A DNA stretch of 64,000 nt from Bacteroidota bacterium (lineage in GTDB: Bacteria; Bacteroidota; Bacteroidia; Chitinophagales; Chitinophagaceae): positions 62,001-126,000 of the forward strand of contig JAFDXE010000004.1 in assembly GCA_018268085.1 (NCBI GenBank), given 5' to 3'. The notes beneath the pieces are model-generated. The model searched no databases, had not been told where the DNA came from, and saw only the letters and a program-made list of their open reading frames with translations. Both the position numbers and the translations under genes were made by a program. Positions 25,542 to 34,306 of this stretch are shown here, one piece after another; within the stretch, counting starts at the first letter, position 1; each line of letters begins with the position of its first letter.

Positions 25542-25644
25542 GCAATGATCTTTTAGCGTTATACAAAAAAATAAATGGCCCTGGGATGGAGGCTAAAAGA
25601 TCAGGAAGGACGATTGATAATATTTTTCCAAATTTGCATGAGTA

Positions 25645-25710
25645 CAAAAATGTAGTACGAAGCGAAATAAGACAATGATTTGTGTCAGCAGTACAACTGA
25701 CGAATATCAT
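25645..25710 (-). promoter_or_regulatory. Tandem FNR-type promoter of the tnaA-hmgA-hppD-paaABCD operon
   Basis: On the minus strand the -7 candidate is CATTTTTG (25652-25645, five of six). The proximal box (14-bp site 25674-25687 extended to 25675-25688; plus-strand core TGATTTGTGTCA at 25676-25687) and the distal box (plus-strand core TGACGAATATCA at 25698-25709) are both perfect TGA-N6-TCA. Their centres (25681.5 and 25703.5) are 22 bp apart, and the proximal centre is 29.5 bp from the -7 element. The predicted transcript start near 25641 leaves a leader of about 100 nt before tnaA. Confidence 0.7.
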
Positions 25711-26054
25711 CCAGCCACTCCCGGGCAACAGGCAACGCCGGACAGGTATGGTAAATAAACGGCTTGCATCCGTTTCAGCAGGCTTTTATTCCCATTCAGC
25801 ATATCAGGGCTTATTTTTCACAGGCGAAGTAATACTTTTATGCAGTGATCAATTACTGCTCCCGGTGGGGCAAGTTTTAAGCAATCACCTGTAGATACAA
25901 CAATTCCATTCCATTGAAACACCGCAAGCCTGCTGCTGAAAACGAGTTATATGTAAATCTTATATCCTTTATTTTAAACCATCAATTTGTTTCGCAGTTT
26001 TTAAACAAAGGGAACCCGGTAATACATGTACACTCCCGTTCACTACATCGCAAC
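25711..26054. other. Intergenic region between the tnaA promoter and the first YceI gene
   Basis: About 340 bases without a convincing gene. Short open frames here have no recognisable product. A TCAATTTG at 25982-25989 is a possible weak -7 element for the YceI gene. The stretch CAGTGATCAATTACTG (25841-25856) has inverted CAGT/ACTG ends, but I see no link to a known site. Confidence 0.4.
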
Positions 26055-26603
26055 ATGAAAAAATTAATATTGATATTGATAAGCACCTGCAGCATGCTAA
26101 TCACCCATGCACAGAAATTCTATACGAAGAATGGCAGTATCAGTTTCTTTTCCACAACTTCAATGGAAAATATCAAAGCCGATAATAGCCAGGTGATGTG
26201 TGTATTAAATGTACCGGTAGGTGAAATACAATTTTCGGTGCTGATAAAAAGTTTTCACTTCCAGAAATCGTTAATGGAAGAACATTTTAATGAAAACTAT
26301 ATGGAAAGCGATAAATTTCCAAAATCAACATTTAAAGGAGGCATAGCTGATTTTTCAAAATATGATCTCAGCAAAAATGGCTCCTATACCGTTGCTGTAA
26401 GCGGCAATCTGACCATTCATGGCGTTACCAAAAAAGTGGTAACGAATGGTACGCTGCAGGTGAATACAGGAAAAATTACCGTTCAGGCAAAATTCCCTGT
26501 ACGGTTAGCGGATTATAACATTACGATTCCTAAACTGGTGAAGGATAACATTGCCGAAAATGTAGACATCACGGTGAACTGTACCCTCGATCAGAAAATG
26601 TAA
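26055..26603 (+). CDS. Secreted YceI-like lipid-binding protein
   Basis: A 182-residue protein from the ATG at 26055 (MKKLILILISTCSMLITHAQ, signal peptide). The reading frame stays open for 47 codons upstream but with no signal sequence. The mature part fits the YceI fold: GSISFFSTTSMENIKADNSQ, FNENYMESDKFPKSTFKGG, GNLTIHGVTKKV and a terminal VDITVNCTL. YceI proteins are periplasmic beta-barrels that bind isoprenoids or other lipids. It precedes a second YceI-like gene by 75 bases. Confidence 0.82.
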   Translation: MKKLILILISTCSMLITHAQKFYTKNGSISFFSTTSMENIKADNSQVMCVLNVPVGEIQFSVLIKSFHFQKSLMEEHFNENYMESDKFPKSTFKGGIADFSKYDLSKNGSYTVAVSGNLTIHGVTKKVVTNGTLQVNTGKITVQAKFPVRLADYNITIPKLVKDNIAENVDITVNCTLDQKM

Positions 26604-26678
26604 CCACCGGCACCAGATATTACCGGCTTATCCTTAAAATCACACCCATTTTATTTATCTTAACGGCAAATACCAGGT

Positions 26679-27230
26679 ATGCTGAGATCCATAGTTGCAA
26701 TTACATGTTTTTTGGTTTTAGGTATGCAGGAAGGCAAATCGCAGCCTGTATATAATATCTCAAACGGTACCATACATTTTCGTTCGGATGCTCCATTGGA
26801 ATTAATAACTGCAGCAAGCAGGGAATTAAAAGGCAAGGTTGATATCAGCAAAAAAACTTTTGCCTTTATGGTTAAAATATTATCATTTAACGGCTTCAAT
26901 AGTCCATTGCAGAAAGAACATTTCAATGAAAATTATATGGAGAGTGGCCAATATCCAACGGCGTCTTTCAGTGGTAAGATCATTGAAGACATCGACCTCA
27001 CCCACGATGGTGTGTACACGGTAAGAGCAAAAGGCAACCTCGTCATTCATGGCGTATCCCAGGAACGGATTATTAAATGTGAACTCGATGTAAAAAATTC
27101 TTCCATTGCGATCAGTTCCAACTTCACGGTACTGCTCGCCGATCATAATATTGCCATTCCGAAAATTGTACATGAAAAACTGGCATCCGAAATTAAAGTA
27201 GAAGTAAAAGCCAGCCTCGAACTACAATGA
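26679..27230 (+). CDS. Second secreted YceI-like protein
   Basis: A 183-residue protein with a signal peptide (MLRSIVAITCFLVLGMQEGKSQ) and the same landmarks as its neighbour: GTIHFRSDAPLE, KEHFNENYMESGQYPTASFSGK, GNLVIHGVSQERI and ADHNIAIPKIV. It is a tandem paralogue. Its stop overlaps the start of the sensor kinase gene by 4 bases (ATGA), so it is probably co-translated with the two-component system and may feed it a periplasmic ligand; that role is inferred. Confidence 0.82.
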   Translation: MLRSIVAITCFLVLGMQEGKSQPVYNISNGTIHFRSDAPLELITAASRELKGKVDISKKTFAFMVKILSFNGFNSPLQKEHFNENYMESGQYPTASFSGKIIEDIDLTHDGVYTVRAKGNLVIHGVSQERIIKCELDVKNSSIAISSNFTVLLADHNIAIPKIVHEKLASEIKVEVKASLELQ

Positions 27231-30124
27231 GAAATCATGCGATCAGATTTATTGTAACGATTTACTGCATTTGCATTGCACATACCATTGCTGCTCAATC
27301 ACCGGGATATAAATCTTTCAGGATTGAAAAAGAAAACAGGTTTGTGCAAATCAATTGCCTGCTCAAAGATTACAATGGTTACCTGTTTGTAGGAACCGAT
27401 GACGGTATATATACATTTGATGGCGACAAATTCAACCGGATTCCTTTTGAAGACAACAACAAAACAGATACAGTTACGGCACTATTCAGGGACGGAGAAG
27501 GAATTTTATGGGCAGGTTTTCTAAATGGGAAAATTGCACGCCTTCGCCATAAATCATTACAATATTTTGAACCGGAGGAAGGACATCCGCAACAAAAAAT
27601 CGCAGCATTCTTAAATGATGGTTCGCATAAAACCTGGTTTGCCAGCAATGGTGAAGGGTTATACTATTATGCCAACAACCGGGTTAACCTTATAAATAGT
27701 GACGATGGGCTAAGCGATGATCATGTGAGTTGTTTACAACTATCTGCAAAGGGAGATGTACTCGCCGGCACCGACCAGGGCATTAACATATGCAGCATAC
27801 AACAAAACAAAAAGCTGGTAAGAACGATAGGCCCTGCACAGGGATTGCCGGATTATATTGTAACCAGCATTGCAGCAGCAGGCAACGACAGGTATTGGGT
27901 AGGCACACAGGAAAAAGGTTTTTGCTTCTATGATCATGTTTCCGGTAAGATTACTATTCCGGCCGTATCGGCAAACTGGAATTACGGCCAGGTAAATTCC
28001 ATTCTGCAGGATCAGCAATTGGTTTGGATTGCAACGCAGGACAGCGGCTTACTTCGCTATTCAATTGCAACAGCAACAATTGAGCGTGTACACTTAAACG
28101 TTAATGACCGGCACATATCCTGTCTTTTACGAGATAACCAGGGAAATATCTGGCTCAGATCTGAAAACGGATTAATAAGAACGTCAGGTGATATACTGAG
28201 GCTGATGCCATTGCCAGGCACACCTGCATTTGAACACGTTCATGTATTGTTATCCGATAACAAAGGACATACCTGGTTTAACAATGAACAGAATGAACTC
28301 ATTAAAACCATCCAGGTTAATGATAATATAACAGGCAGGAAAATTCAGTTGCCGGGGCTTACAGAAAAAACAGACATCACCTCGCTGTACCAGGATGTAA
28401 ATGGAAATATCTGGGTAGGAACTATGGGAAGAGGTATATTCCTGCTCTCACCGGAATCGCTCGCTTACAGATCATTTGATGAACATCCCCGTTTCATCAA
28501 TGCCTCAGTACTCTCCATCAATGGCTCAGGCAGGAATGTTTTTGTAAGTTGCCTGGAGGGATCAATGGAAATTCAGTTGCCGGAAACTTCGGATATTCAC
28601 CAGCGTTATACCTACACTGATTTTGATGGAAAGAAAATCGGGACCAACTATGTATATTGTATTTATAAAGACAGTAAAGGCAGAACATGGTTTGCAACCG
28701 ATGGCAAAGGCCTTACCCTGATGCAGCAATCGCATTATAGTTATTACACCCAACCATTGCTGAAAGACGACCGGATCTATTCAATTACGGAAGACAAACA
28801 AGGGAATATCTGGTTCAGCACCGCCAATGCGGGCATTTATAAATACGATGGACATACATTTTTCAATTATGGAACGAATGAAGGATTGAGTGATTTAAAT
28901 ATTTCTGTATTAAGAACAGACTGGCTGGGCCACATTGTGATCGTTCACAAAAAAGGACTTGATATACTTGATCCGGTTAGCGGCAATATAACCTACATCA
29001 CCGGAAACCAGGGTATTGCATATATCAATGCAGAAGACTTAGGTGCCGTATCGAAAGACACAGCAGGAAATATACTGGTAAGCACCAGGAATGGTGTACT
29101 CACGTATACAGCGCCGGAGAATGTTTTGGAAAAACCAACTGCATTGATTGAATCTGTACAATTATTCCTGGCTGATATAGACACGGCAACCCAACATCGT
29201 TTCCGCAGTGATGAAAATAATTTCACTTTTAATTTCACCGGCTTATATTATACTGCGCCCGACCAGGTGTATTATAAATACAAACTGGAAGGGCTAGACA
29301 GCAACTGGATCATTACAAGAGACCGCAGTAAAACTTTTCCAAGACTGGCACCAGGAAAATATGTTTTCAGGATACAGGCCGCATTGAACAAGAACTTCAT
29401 CAATGCAAGTGAAGCCTTGTATGCATTTGAAATTAAACAGTCTTTTTATAAAACATACTGGTTCATTGGCGGCTGTATTTTGCTGGCAGCGTTGCTGATA
29501 TACTGGTATTTCAAAAGCAGGGAGAAAGAACTGAAAAGAATTGAGCGACTGCGCCAGGAAAAGATCCAGTTCCAGTTTGAAGTATTACGCAACCAGGTGA
29601 ATCCGCATTTCCTGTTTAATAGTTTCAATACACTGATTTCAACCATTGAAGATGATCCGAAAAATGCAGCAGAATATGCAACGCAGCTATCCGATTTTTT
29701 CAGGAATGTGGTTAACCAGCGTGATAAGGATATTATCAGCCTTAAAGATGAAATCAATTCATTGCATACCTATTTCTACCTGCAGCAAAAAAGATATGGC
29801 AGCAACCTGAAGTGTGAAATTAATATTTCAGATGTACAGCAGGAAACGTATATGATTCCGCCGCTTACCTTGCAATTACTGGTTGAAAATGCAGTAAAAC
29901 ATAATGCAGTGTCAAAAGAAACACCTTTACTGATCTCCTTGTTTATATCGGATGAAAAATACCTGGACATCAGCAACAACATCAATCCAAAAATAAACAA
30001 GGCAGGAGGAGCCGGAATGGGATTGCAGAATATCATCAACCGCTACCGGTTACTTACAGACACACCCGTAAAAGTGTATAACGACCAGGAATATTTTATA
30101 GTTTCATTACCATTATTAAGATAA
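27227..30124 (+). CDS. Propeller-type sensor histidine kinase (LytS/YehU class)
   Basis: A 965-residue membrane sensor. After a signal peptide come beta-propeller repeats of the two-component-regulator type (DGEGILWAGF, QGNIWLRSENGL, NGNIWVGTMGRGIF, KGRTWFATDGKG, QGNIWFSTANAG). Then comes a Y_Y_Y-type domain (YYKYKLEGLDSNWI, near residues 690-705), one membrane helix (WFIGGCILLAALLIYWYF), and a HisK_5 dimer domain with NPHFLFNSFNTL (His near residue 793). A short HATPase follows (LLVENAVKHNAV, GAGMGLQNIINRY). The extracellular ligand is unknown. It is coupled to the YceI-like gene upstream and the LytTR gene downstream. Confidence 0.93.
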   Translation: MRNHAIRFIVTIYCICIAHTIAAQSPGYKSFRIEKENRFVQINCLLKDYNGYLFVGTDDGIYTFDGDKFNRIPFEDNNKTDTVTALFRDGEGILWAGFLNGKIARLRHKSLQYFEPEEGHPQQKIAAFLNDGSHKTWFASNGEGLYYYANNRVNLINSDDGLSDDHVSCLQLSAKGDVLAGTDQGINICSIQQNKKLVRTIGPAQGLPDYIVTSIAAAGNDRYWVGTQEKGFCFYDHVSGKITIPAVSANWNYGQVNSILQDQQLVWIATQDSGLLRYSIATATIERVHLNVNDRHISCLLRDNQGNIWLRSENGLIRTSGDILRLMPLPGTPAFEHVHVLLSDNKGHTWFNNEQNELIKTIQVNDNITGRKIQLPGLTEKTDITSLYQDVNGNIWVGTMGRGIFLLSPESLAYRSFDEHPRFINASVLSINGSGRNVFVSCLEGSMEIQLPETSDIHQRYTYTDFDGKKIGTNYVYCIYKDSKGRTWFATDGKGLTLMQQSHYSYYTQPLLKDDRIYSITEDKQGNIWFSTANAGIYKYDGHTFFNYGTNEGLSDLNISVLRTDWLGHIVIVHKKGLDILDPVSGNITYITGNQGIAYINAEDLGAVSKDTAGNILVSTRNGVLTYTAPENVLEKPTALIESVQLFLADIDTATQHRFRSDENNFTFNFTGLYYTAPDQVYYKYKLEGLDSNWIITRDRSKTFPRLAPGKYVFRIQAALNKNFINASEALYAFEIKQSFYKTYWFIGGCILLAALLIYWYFKSREKELKRIERLRQEKIQFQFEVLRNQVNPHFLFNSFNTLISTIEDDPKNAAEYATQLSDFFRNVVNQRDKDIISLKDEINSLHTYFYLQQKRYGSNLKCEINISDVQQETYMIPPLTLQLLVENAVKHNAVSKETPLLISLFISDEKYLDISNNINPKINKAGGAGMGLQNIINRYRLLTDTPVKVYNDQEYFIVSLPLLR

Positions 30125-30126
30125 CC

Positions 30127-30897
30127 ATGTTAAAAATTCTTTTGCTAGAAGACGAAGAACCTGCTGCAGCAAGGTTAATTAAAATGATTAAAGAAATTGA
30201 ACCTGCCGTAGAAATACTGGACTCCATTGTAAGTGTAAGTTCTGCGGTAAAATGGTTTGAAACCCATAACCAGCCCGATCTAATTTTCTCCGACATCCAA
30301 TTGGCAGATGGCTCCAGTTTTGAAATATTTAAACAAGTGCACATAAGTTGCCCGGTAATTTTTACCACTGCATTTGATCAATATGCTATCGATGCTTTTA
30401 AATTAAACAGTGTTGATTACCTGTTGAAGCCGGTAAAGAAAACTGAACTGGAAACGGCTATAGAGAAATTTAAAAAACTTCATCTTCAACAGCAGGCGCC
30501 TGTATTGGATATCCAGAAACTGATGGATAGTTACAATGTAAAAAGCGACACATTTAAAAAGAGATTTGTGGTGCGTTACGGCGATCATATTAAAACGATC
30601 AACACAACAGACATTGCCTATTTTTTTACAGAAGACAAGGCCAATTTCCTCACTACATTTGAAGGACGCCGCTTTGCCATCGATTTTAATCTCGATAACC
30701 TGGAATCAATGATCGATCCTTCTCATTTCTTCCGCATCAACCGGCAGTTTATTGTGGCCATTACTTCCATAGAAGAGATGCTGAGTTATAGTAAAGGACG
30801 AGTGCTCATTAAATTAAAACCGGTAACCAGGCATGAAACTATTGTAAGTACCGAAAGGTCGGCAGATTTTAAAGCATGGCTGGGCGATAACAAATAA
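30127..30897 (+). CDS. LytTR-family response regulator
   Basis: A 256-residue protein: receiver domain (LLLEDEEPAAARL, phosphoacceptor D56 in LIFSDIQLADG, LLKPVKKTEL) and a C-terminal LytTR DNA-binding domain (KRFVVRYGDHIKTINTTDIAYF, FFRINRQFIVAITSIEEM, GRVLIKLKP). It starts two bases after the sensor kinase and is its partner. LytTR regulators bind spaced direct repeats; I could not assign a target site. Confidence 0.94.
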   Translation: MLKILLLEDEEPAAARLIKMIKEIEPAVEILDSIVSVSSAVKWFETHNQPDLIFSDIQLADGSSFEIFKQVHISCPVIFTTAFDQYAIDAFKLNSVDYLLKPVKKTELETAIEKFKKLHLQQQAPVLDIQKLMDSYNVKSDTFKKRFVVRYGDHIKTINTTDIAYFFTEDKANFLTTFEGRRFAIDFNLDNLESMIDPSHFFRINRQFIVAITSIEEMLSYSKGRVLIKLKPVTRHETIVSTERSADFKAWLGDNK

Positions 30898-31033
30898 TAT
30901 TTCAGTATTCGCTATAGCTCATTTAACACTCATTTTTTCCTGTTCGGGCAAATTGGCTTCTCTAAAAAGCACCCGCCATTTATTTTTAATACCTGTTATT
31001 TTTTAACCCTTTTCACAGTTATCATTTAAATCT

Positions 31034-32095
31034 ATGAGTAAGATTATCCTGGATTGCGACCTGATGAGATACAGGAATTCCGGCCTGTATCACTATTGCC
31101 TCAGCCTCGGAATTTTTGTGCAGAATGAACTGGAAAAATCCGGTAATGAAATTTCGATGTATGTACCCAAAGCAGAGAAAGACAGCTTTGGAAAAAATTG
31201 CAATACGATTACAGAACGAAAATGGCATAAGAAATTTCCGGTTAAGCCTTTTCTGTGGGGTTGTGATATATGGCACAATCCTTTTCAGTCGGGCAGAATG
31301 GTTCCGGTGAACAGGAAGAAAACAAAAGTGTTACTCACCATTCACGACCTGAATGTATTACATGAACCGGTTACGGAATCAAATAAGATTAAGAGCCTGC
31401 AGCATACGCAACAGTTGATCAACAAATCTGATGTAATTGTTTGCATTTCCCATCACACTAAAAATGATGTGATGACACATATGGATACCGGCAACAAACC
31501 TTTGTATGTGATTCATAACGGAACGCACCAGGTTACGCAGCCCCCAACCCGTCCCGTTAGTTATGAACCCAACAGGCCATTCCTGTTTACGATGGGCTAT
31601 GTAAATCGTAAGAAAAATTTCCATACACTGGTACCATTACTAAAAGATACTTCCCGGGAACTGATCATTGCCGGAAAGCTGGATGATCCTGATTATGTGT
31701 CGGGCATCTGGAACCAGGCCAGGCAGTTGGGTGTTGCAGATCGGGTTCATATTCCCGGTCCTGTACCGGAAGAAGACAAAGCCTGGTATTTTAAAAACTG
31801 CGAATCATTTTTATTTCCATCTTTAGCAGAAGGATTCGGGGCGCCGGTGGTAGAAGCTATGACATTCGGAAAACCCTTGTTCCTGTCGAACCGTACATCG
31901 TTACTGGAAGTGGCCGGTGACGTTGCATTTTATTTCCGCAACTTTGAAGCCGACCACATGCGCCAGGTATATTATGAAGGAATGAAAGAATATGGCCGTA
32001 ATGGATTGCGTGAAAAAATTATTGCACGTGGCTCTGATTTTTCGTGGGAACGAAGTGCTGCAAAATATGTGGAAGTGTATAAATCAATGATGTAA
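31034..32095 (+). CDS. Glycosyltransferase, GT4-type
   Basis: A 353-residue GT-B enzyme. The C-terminal nucleotide-sugar site is clear: GYVNRKKNFHTLVPLL, IPGPVPEEDKAWYFKNC and the EX7E motif FPSLAEGFGAPVVEAMTFGKP. The N-terminal half starts ILDCDLMRYRNSGLYHYC. It probably transfers a sugar in surface polysaccharide or lipid glycan assembly; the acceptor is unknown. It stands alone, 136 bases after the LytTR gene. Confidence 0.88.
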   Translation: MSKIILDCDLMRYRNSGLYHYCLSLGIFVQNELEKSGNEISMYVPKAEKDSFGKNCNTITERKWHKKFPVKPFLWGCDIWHNPFQSGRMVPVNRKKTKVLLTIHDLNVLHEPVTESNKIKSLQHTQQLINKSDVIVCISHHTKNDVMTHMDTGNKPLYVIHNGTHQVTQPPTRPVSYEPNRPFLFTMGYVNRKKNFHTLVPLLKDTSRELIIAGKLDDPDYVSGIWNQARQLGVADRVHIPGPVPEEDKAWYFKNCESFLFPSLAEGFGAPVVEAMTFGKPLFLSNRTSLLEVAGDVAFYFRNFEADHMRQVYYEGMKEYGRNGLREKIIARGSDFSWERSAAKYVEVYKSMM

Positions 32096-32238
32096 TTGAA
32101 GCAGCTTTTATTGCTATGAAATAGCTGTAGCAGGAATCGTTACTTTGCGAACTGTTATAGCAAGTATTCCTGTTACACAAAACTCAAAAGCAAGAACACT
32201 CCCTTCCAAGTTAAATAGCTCATATCCCCCAAACCCGT

Positions 32239-32246
32239 TACATTTG
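32239..32246 (+). promoter_or_regulatory. Promoter -7 element of the PhnA-like gene
   Basis: TACATTTG fully matches the Bacteroidota TAnnTTTG element and lies 14 bases before the ATG at 32261. Neither an FNR-type nor a GTAAC-type box is present at the position used in the regulated promoters, so this serves as a useful unregulated comparison. Confidence 0.5.
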
Positions 32247-32260
32247 CGAAATTTTAAAAT

Positions 32261-32818
32261 ATGAGCATTTCCGCAAAATTAAACGACCGTTGCCAGGGCA
32301 CATGTGAACTTTGCAATTCAGAACCAGCAACCATAACATATACCGTTAGCCCAAAATCTGATGACAGTATTGATCACCAGGTTGCCATTTGTACCACCTG
32401 TGAAGGAAATCTTTTTGATGCAAGTAAAGCCAAATACTGGCGTTGCCTCGAAGGCAGCATCTGGAATGTGGAAGCATCGGTACAAGCATTAAGTTATCGG
32501 TTACTTTATTTTTATAAAGATGCCGAATGGGCAGCCGGTGTTATTGGTTCGGTAGAGTTAGACGAAAATACCATTCAGTGGGCCATGACTTATTATGAAG
32601 TGGCTGATCATCATAAAGATGCTTTTGGGAACAGGCTCGAGAATGGCGATAATGTTGTTTTAACCCAGGCATTGAATGTTAAAGGAACCAGTTTTACGGC
32701 CGCAAAGGGAACCATCGTTAAAAAAATAAGGCTGGTAAACGACAATACAGAACATATAGAAGGCAAGATTAACGAACAAACGATTGTGATACTTACAAAG
32801 TTTGTGAAGAAAGGATAA
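32261..32818 (+). CDS. PhnA-domain protein
   Basis: A 185-residue protein. An N-terminal zinc-ribbon-like part (CQGTCELCNSEP, CTTCEGNLF) is followed by a C-terminal PhnA-type domain (DAFGNRLENGDNVVLTQALNVKGTS, KGTIVKKIRLVNDNTEHIEGKINEQTIVILTKFVKK). Despite the name, the family is not required for phosphonate breakdown and its biochemical role is unclear. Confidence 0.88.
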   Translation: MSISAKLNDRCQGTCELCNSEPATITYTVSPKSDDSIDHQVAICTTCEGNLFDASKAKYWRCLEGSIWNVEASVQALSYRLLYFYKDAEWAAGVIGSVELDENTIQWAMTYYEVADHHKDAFGNRLENGDNVVLTQALNVKGTSFTAAKGTIVKKIRLVNDNTEHIEGKINEQTIVILTKFVKKG

Positions 32819-32847
32819 TCGGTCTGCCCCAGAGGCAAACTGCTGAA

Positions 32848-33252
32848 ATGAAACCAAAGCTCCTGAATATATCGCTCCTGTTTAGTGCTCAGTTTGGATA
32901 TATGGAATGGGGAGGAAACCAACGTTCATGGCTATTCGAAGCTGAAGCCGCTATTGTTGTAAAAGCAATGCATGATATTCAATTTGCATTGCACCCGTTA
33001 ATTCTTATTCCTTTTACCGGCTTAATAATCCTGGTATCTACATTATTTCAAAAGCATCCCGGGTTCAAACCAACCCTTGCAGGAATGATTTGCCTGGTCA
33101 CGCTTCTTTTGTTCCTGTTTGTGATCGGATGTATGGCATTCAATATTACTATGATCTTATCTACCATTCCGTTTATAATCACGTCGGCACTCATTCTGAA
33201 AAACAGTAGTTTATACCGCACAAACCGCCGTACTTTATCTCCCAAAAAATAA
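32848..33252 (+). CDS. Small integral membrane protein, unknown
   Basis: A 134-residue protein with about three membrane helices (LHPLILIPFTGLIILVSTLF, LAGMICLVTLLLFLFVIGCM, ITMILSTIPFIITSALIL). The N-terminal part, SAQFGYMEWGGNQRSWLFEAE, is a conserved-looking amphipathic stretch. I do not recognise a family with known function. It is followed by a strong hairpin. Confidence 0.7.
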   Translation: MKPKLLNISLLFSAQFGYMEWGGNQRSWLFEAEAAIVVKAMHDIQFALHPLILIPFTGLIILVSTLFQKHPGFKPTLAGMICLVTLLLFLFVIGCMAFNITMILSTIPFIITSALILKNSSLYRTNRRTLSPKK

Positions 33253-33254
33253 AA

Positions 33255-33280
33255 GGGGCCTCCTGTAAATACAGGGCCCC
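33255..33280 (+). terminator. Intrinsic terminator-like hairpin
   Basis: GGGGC(33255-33259)/GCCCC(33276-33280) and CCTGTA(33262-33267)/TACAGG(33270-33275) form a GC-rich stem with a two-base bulge and a two-base loop, three bases after the stop of the membrane protein gene. The T-run after it is poor, so strength is uncertain. Confidence 0.55.
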
Positions 33281-33761
33281 GTCCGTTAAAAACTTACTGA
33301 ATCTATGAAAAAAAATCCCCTCAAATAATTGCGGGAAATTCTAAAACGATCGATCGTGAAATAAAATTATAGGCAGTACAAAAAAGACCTTTTTCAGGAC
33401 TTTGCATGTCATTTACTTTTAATTCGCTTATTGATTTTTGGTTGTTAACCATATTTTCTACAATTACTGTTTACTAAATTTTATAATTTATAGGTCAATG
33501 GCTAAACAATCAAGTGTAGAAATAAAATCCCTGTCGGGAAATTATTCCCCGGCAAAAGGGTAGGTATTTAAGACCGGTAGTTGCTTTGTTATCCACATTT
33601 TGGACTGATGCATCACTCTATTATCATTTCAAATACCACACTGGAAGCGGGTTACATCAATCCTGGGATCGTTGTTTAATCACCGCCACATCTATGCCAC
33701 ATATTTGTTAAACAGATGGCATTATATATGTTTAGATTCGGCTAACCTAAATTTTTATCTG
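33281..33761. other. AT-rich intergenic region
   Basis: About 480 bases upstream of the LuxR-type gene with no convincing ORF. CATATTTG at 33700-33707 (five of six) is a candidate -7 element for the downstream gene. I see no FNR-type or GTAAC box at the regulated position. Confidence 0.4.
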
Positions 33762-34004
33762 ATGAAAGAGACATCAAACTTAAGTAAACAGGAAAAAAGA
33801 ATTCTTGCAACCCTGTCGTCTGGAAATTTGTATAAGGAAATTGCTACTGAACACAATATTTCCATTAATACCGTTAAGAAACACCTTAAAAACATTTACC
33901 GGAAACTCCAGGTAAATAAAAAAACAATGGCTATTGAAAAATTCCTGGAAAACCCGGAACTATACCGGATCGAGGAAAATAACCAGATGGCAGCTTCTGC
34001 CTAG
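33762..34004 (+). CDS. Stand-alone LuxR/GerE-type HTH protein
   Basis: An 80-residue protein from the ATG at 33762 (MKETSNLSKQEKRIL); a longer open frame upstream has no domain. The HTH is complete: LSKQEKRILATLSSGNLYKEIATEHNISINTVKKHLKNIYRKLQV. There is no receiver or ligand domain, so it would act as a constitutive or partner-controlled DNA-binding protein. It is followed by a strong terminator. Confidence 0.82.
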   Translation: MKETSNLSKQEKRILATLSSGNLYKEIATEHNISINTVKKHLKNIYRKLQVNKKTMAIEKFLENPELYRIEENNQMAASA

Positions 34005-34040
34005 TTTCAGTTGTTGATTGTTGTTTGTATAAAATGAATA

Positions 34041-34085
34041 AAGAATCATGTCGGAGCTCAAATCTCCGACTGATTCTTTTTCTAT
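34041..34085 (+). terminator. Intrinsic terminator after the LuxR-type gene
   Basis: GAATCA(34043-34048) and TCGGAG(34051-34056) pair with CTCCGA(34064-34069) and TGATTC(34071-34076), with a 7-nt loop, followed by TTTTTCT. It lies 37 bases after the stop. The flanking A-run makes it potentially bidirectional. Confidence 0.85.
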
Positions 34086-34271
34086 ATACCTCCCGCCTGT
34101 GTAGCTTGTTTTAGCATAACATCCAATAGGCTGTATCGTATCCACCTCATTGTTATAAGGGTCGCCCATTCAAAATATTACCAACCCGCATCCAATCAAC
34201 TATTTAATCTTTACCCGCTATACATTATTACCGCCGTCTGTCAGATTCACAACTAAAATAAAAAGTTTAAT

Positions 34272-34284
34272 GTGCATTTTGCAC
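34272..34284. promoter_or_regulatory. Inverted repeat upstream of the outer-membrane barrel gene
   Basis: GTGCA-TTT-TGCAC is a perfect 5-bp inverted repeat with a 3-bp spacer, 23 bases before the ATG at 34307. It could be an operator or a short hairpin in the leader. I cannot assign a regulator. Confidence 0.3.
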
Positions 34285-34306
34285 GTTGTAAAACATTGTT
34301 TTAGTA

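Noticed and set aside
25682..25894. 70-codon plus-strand frame upstream of the YceI genes
   Set aside because: It starts within the proximal FNR-type box of the tnaA promoter and has no similarity to known proteins.
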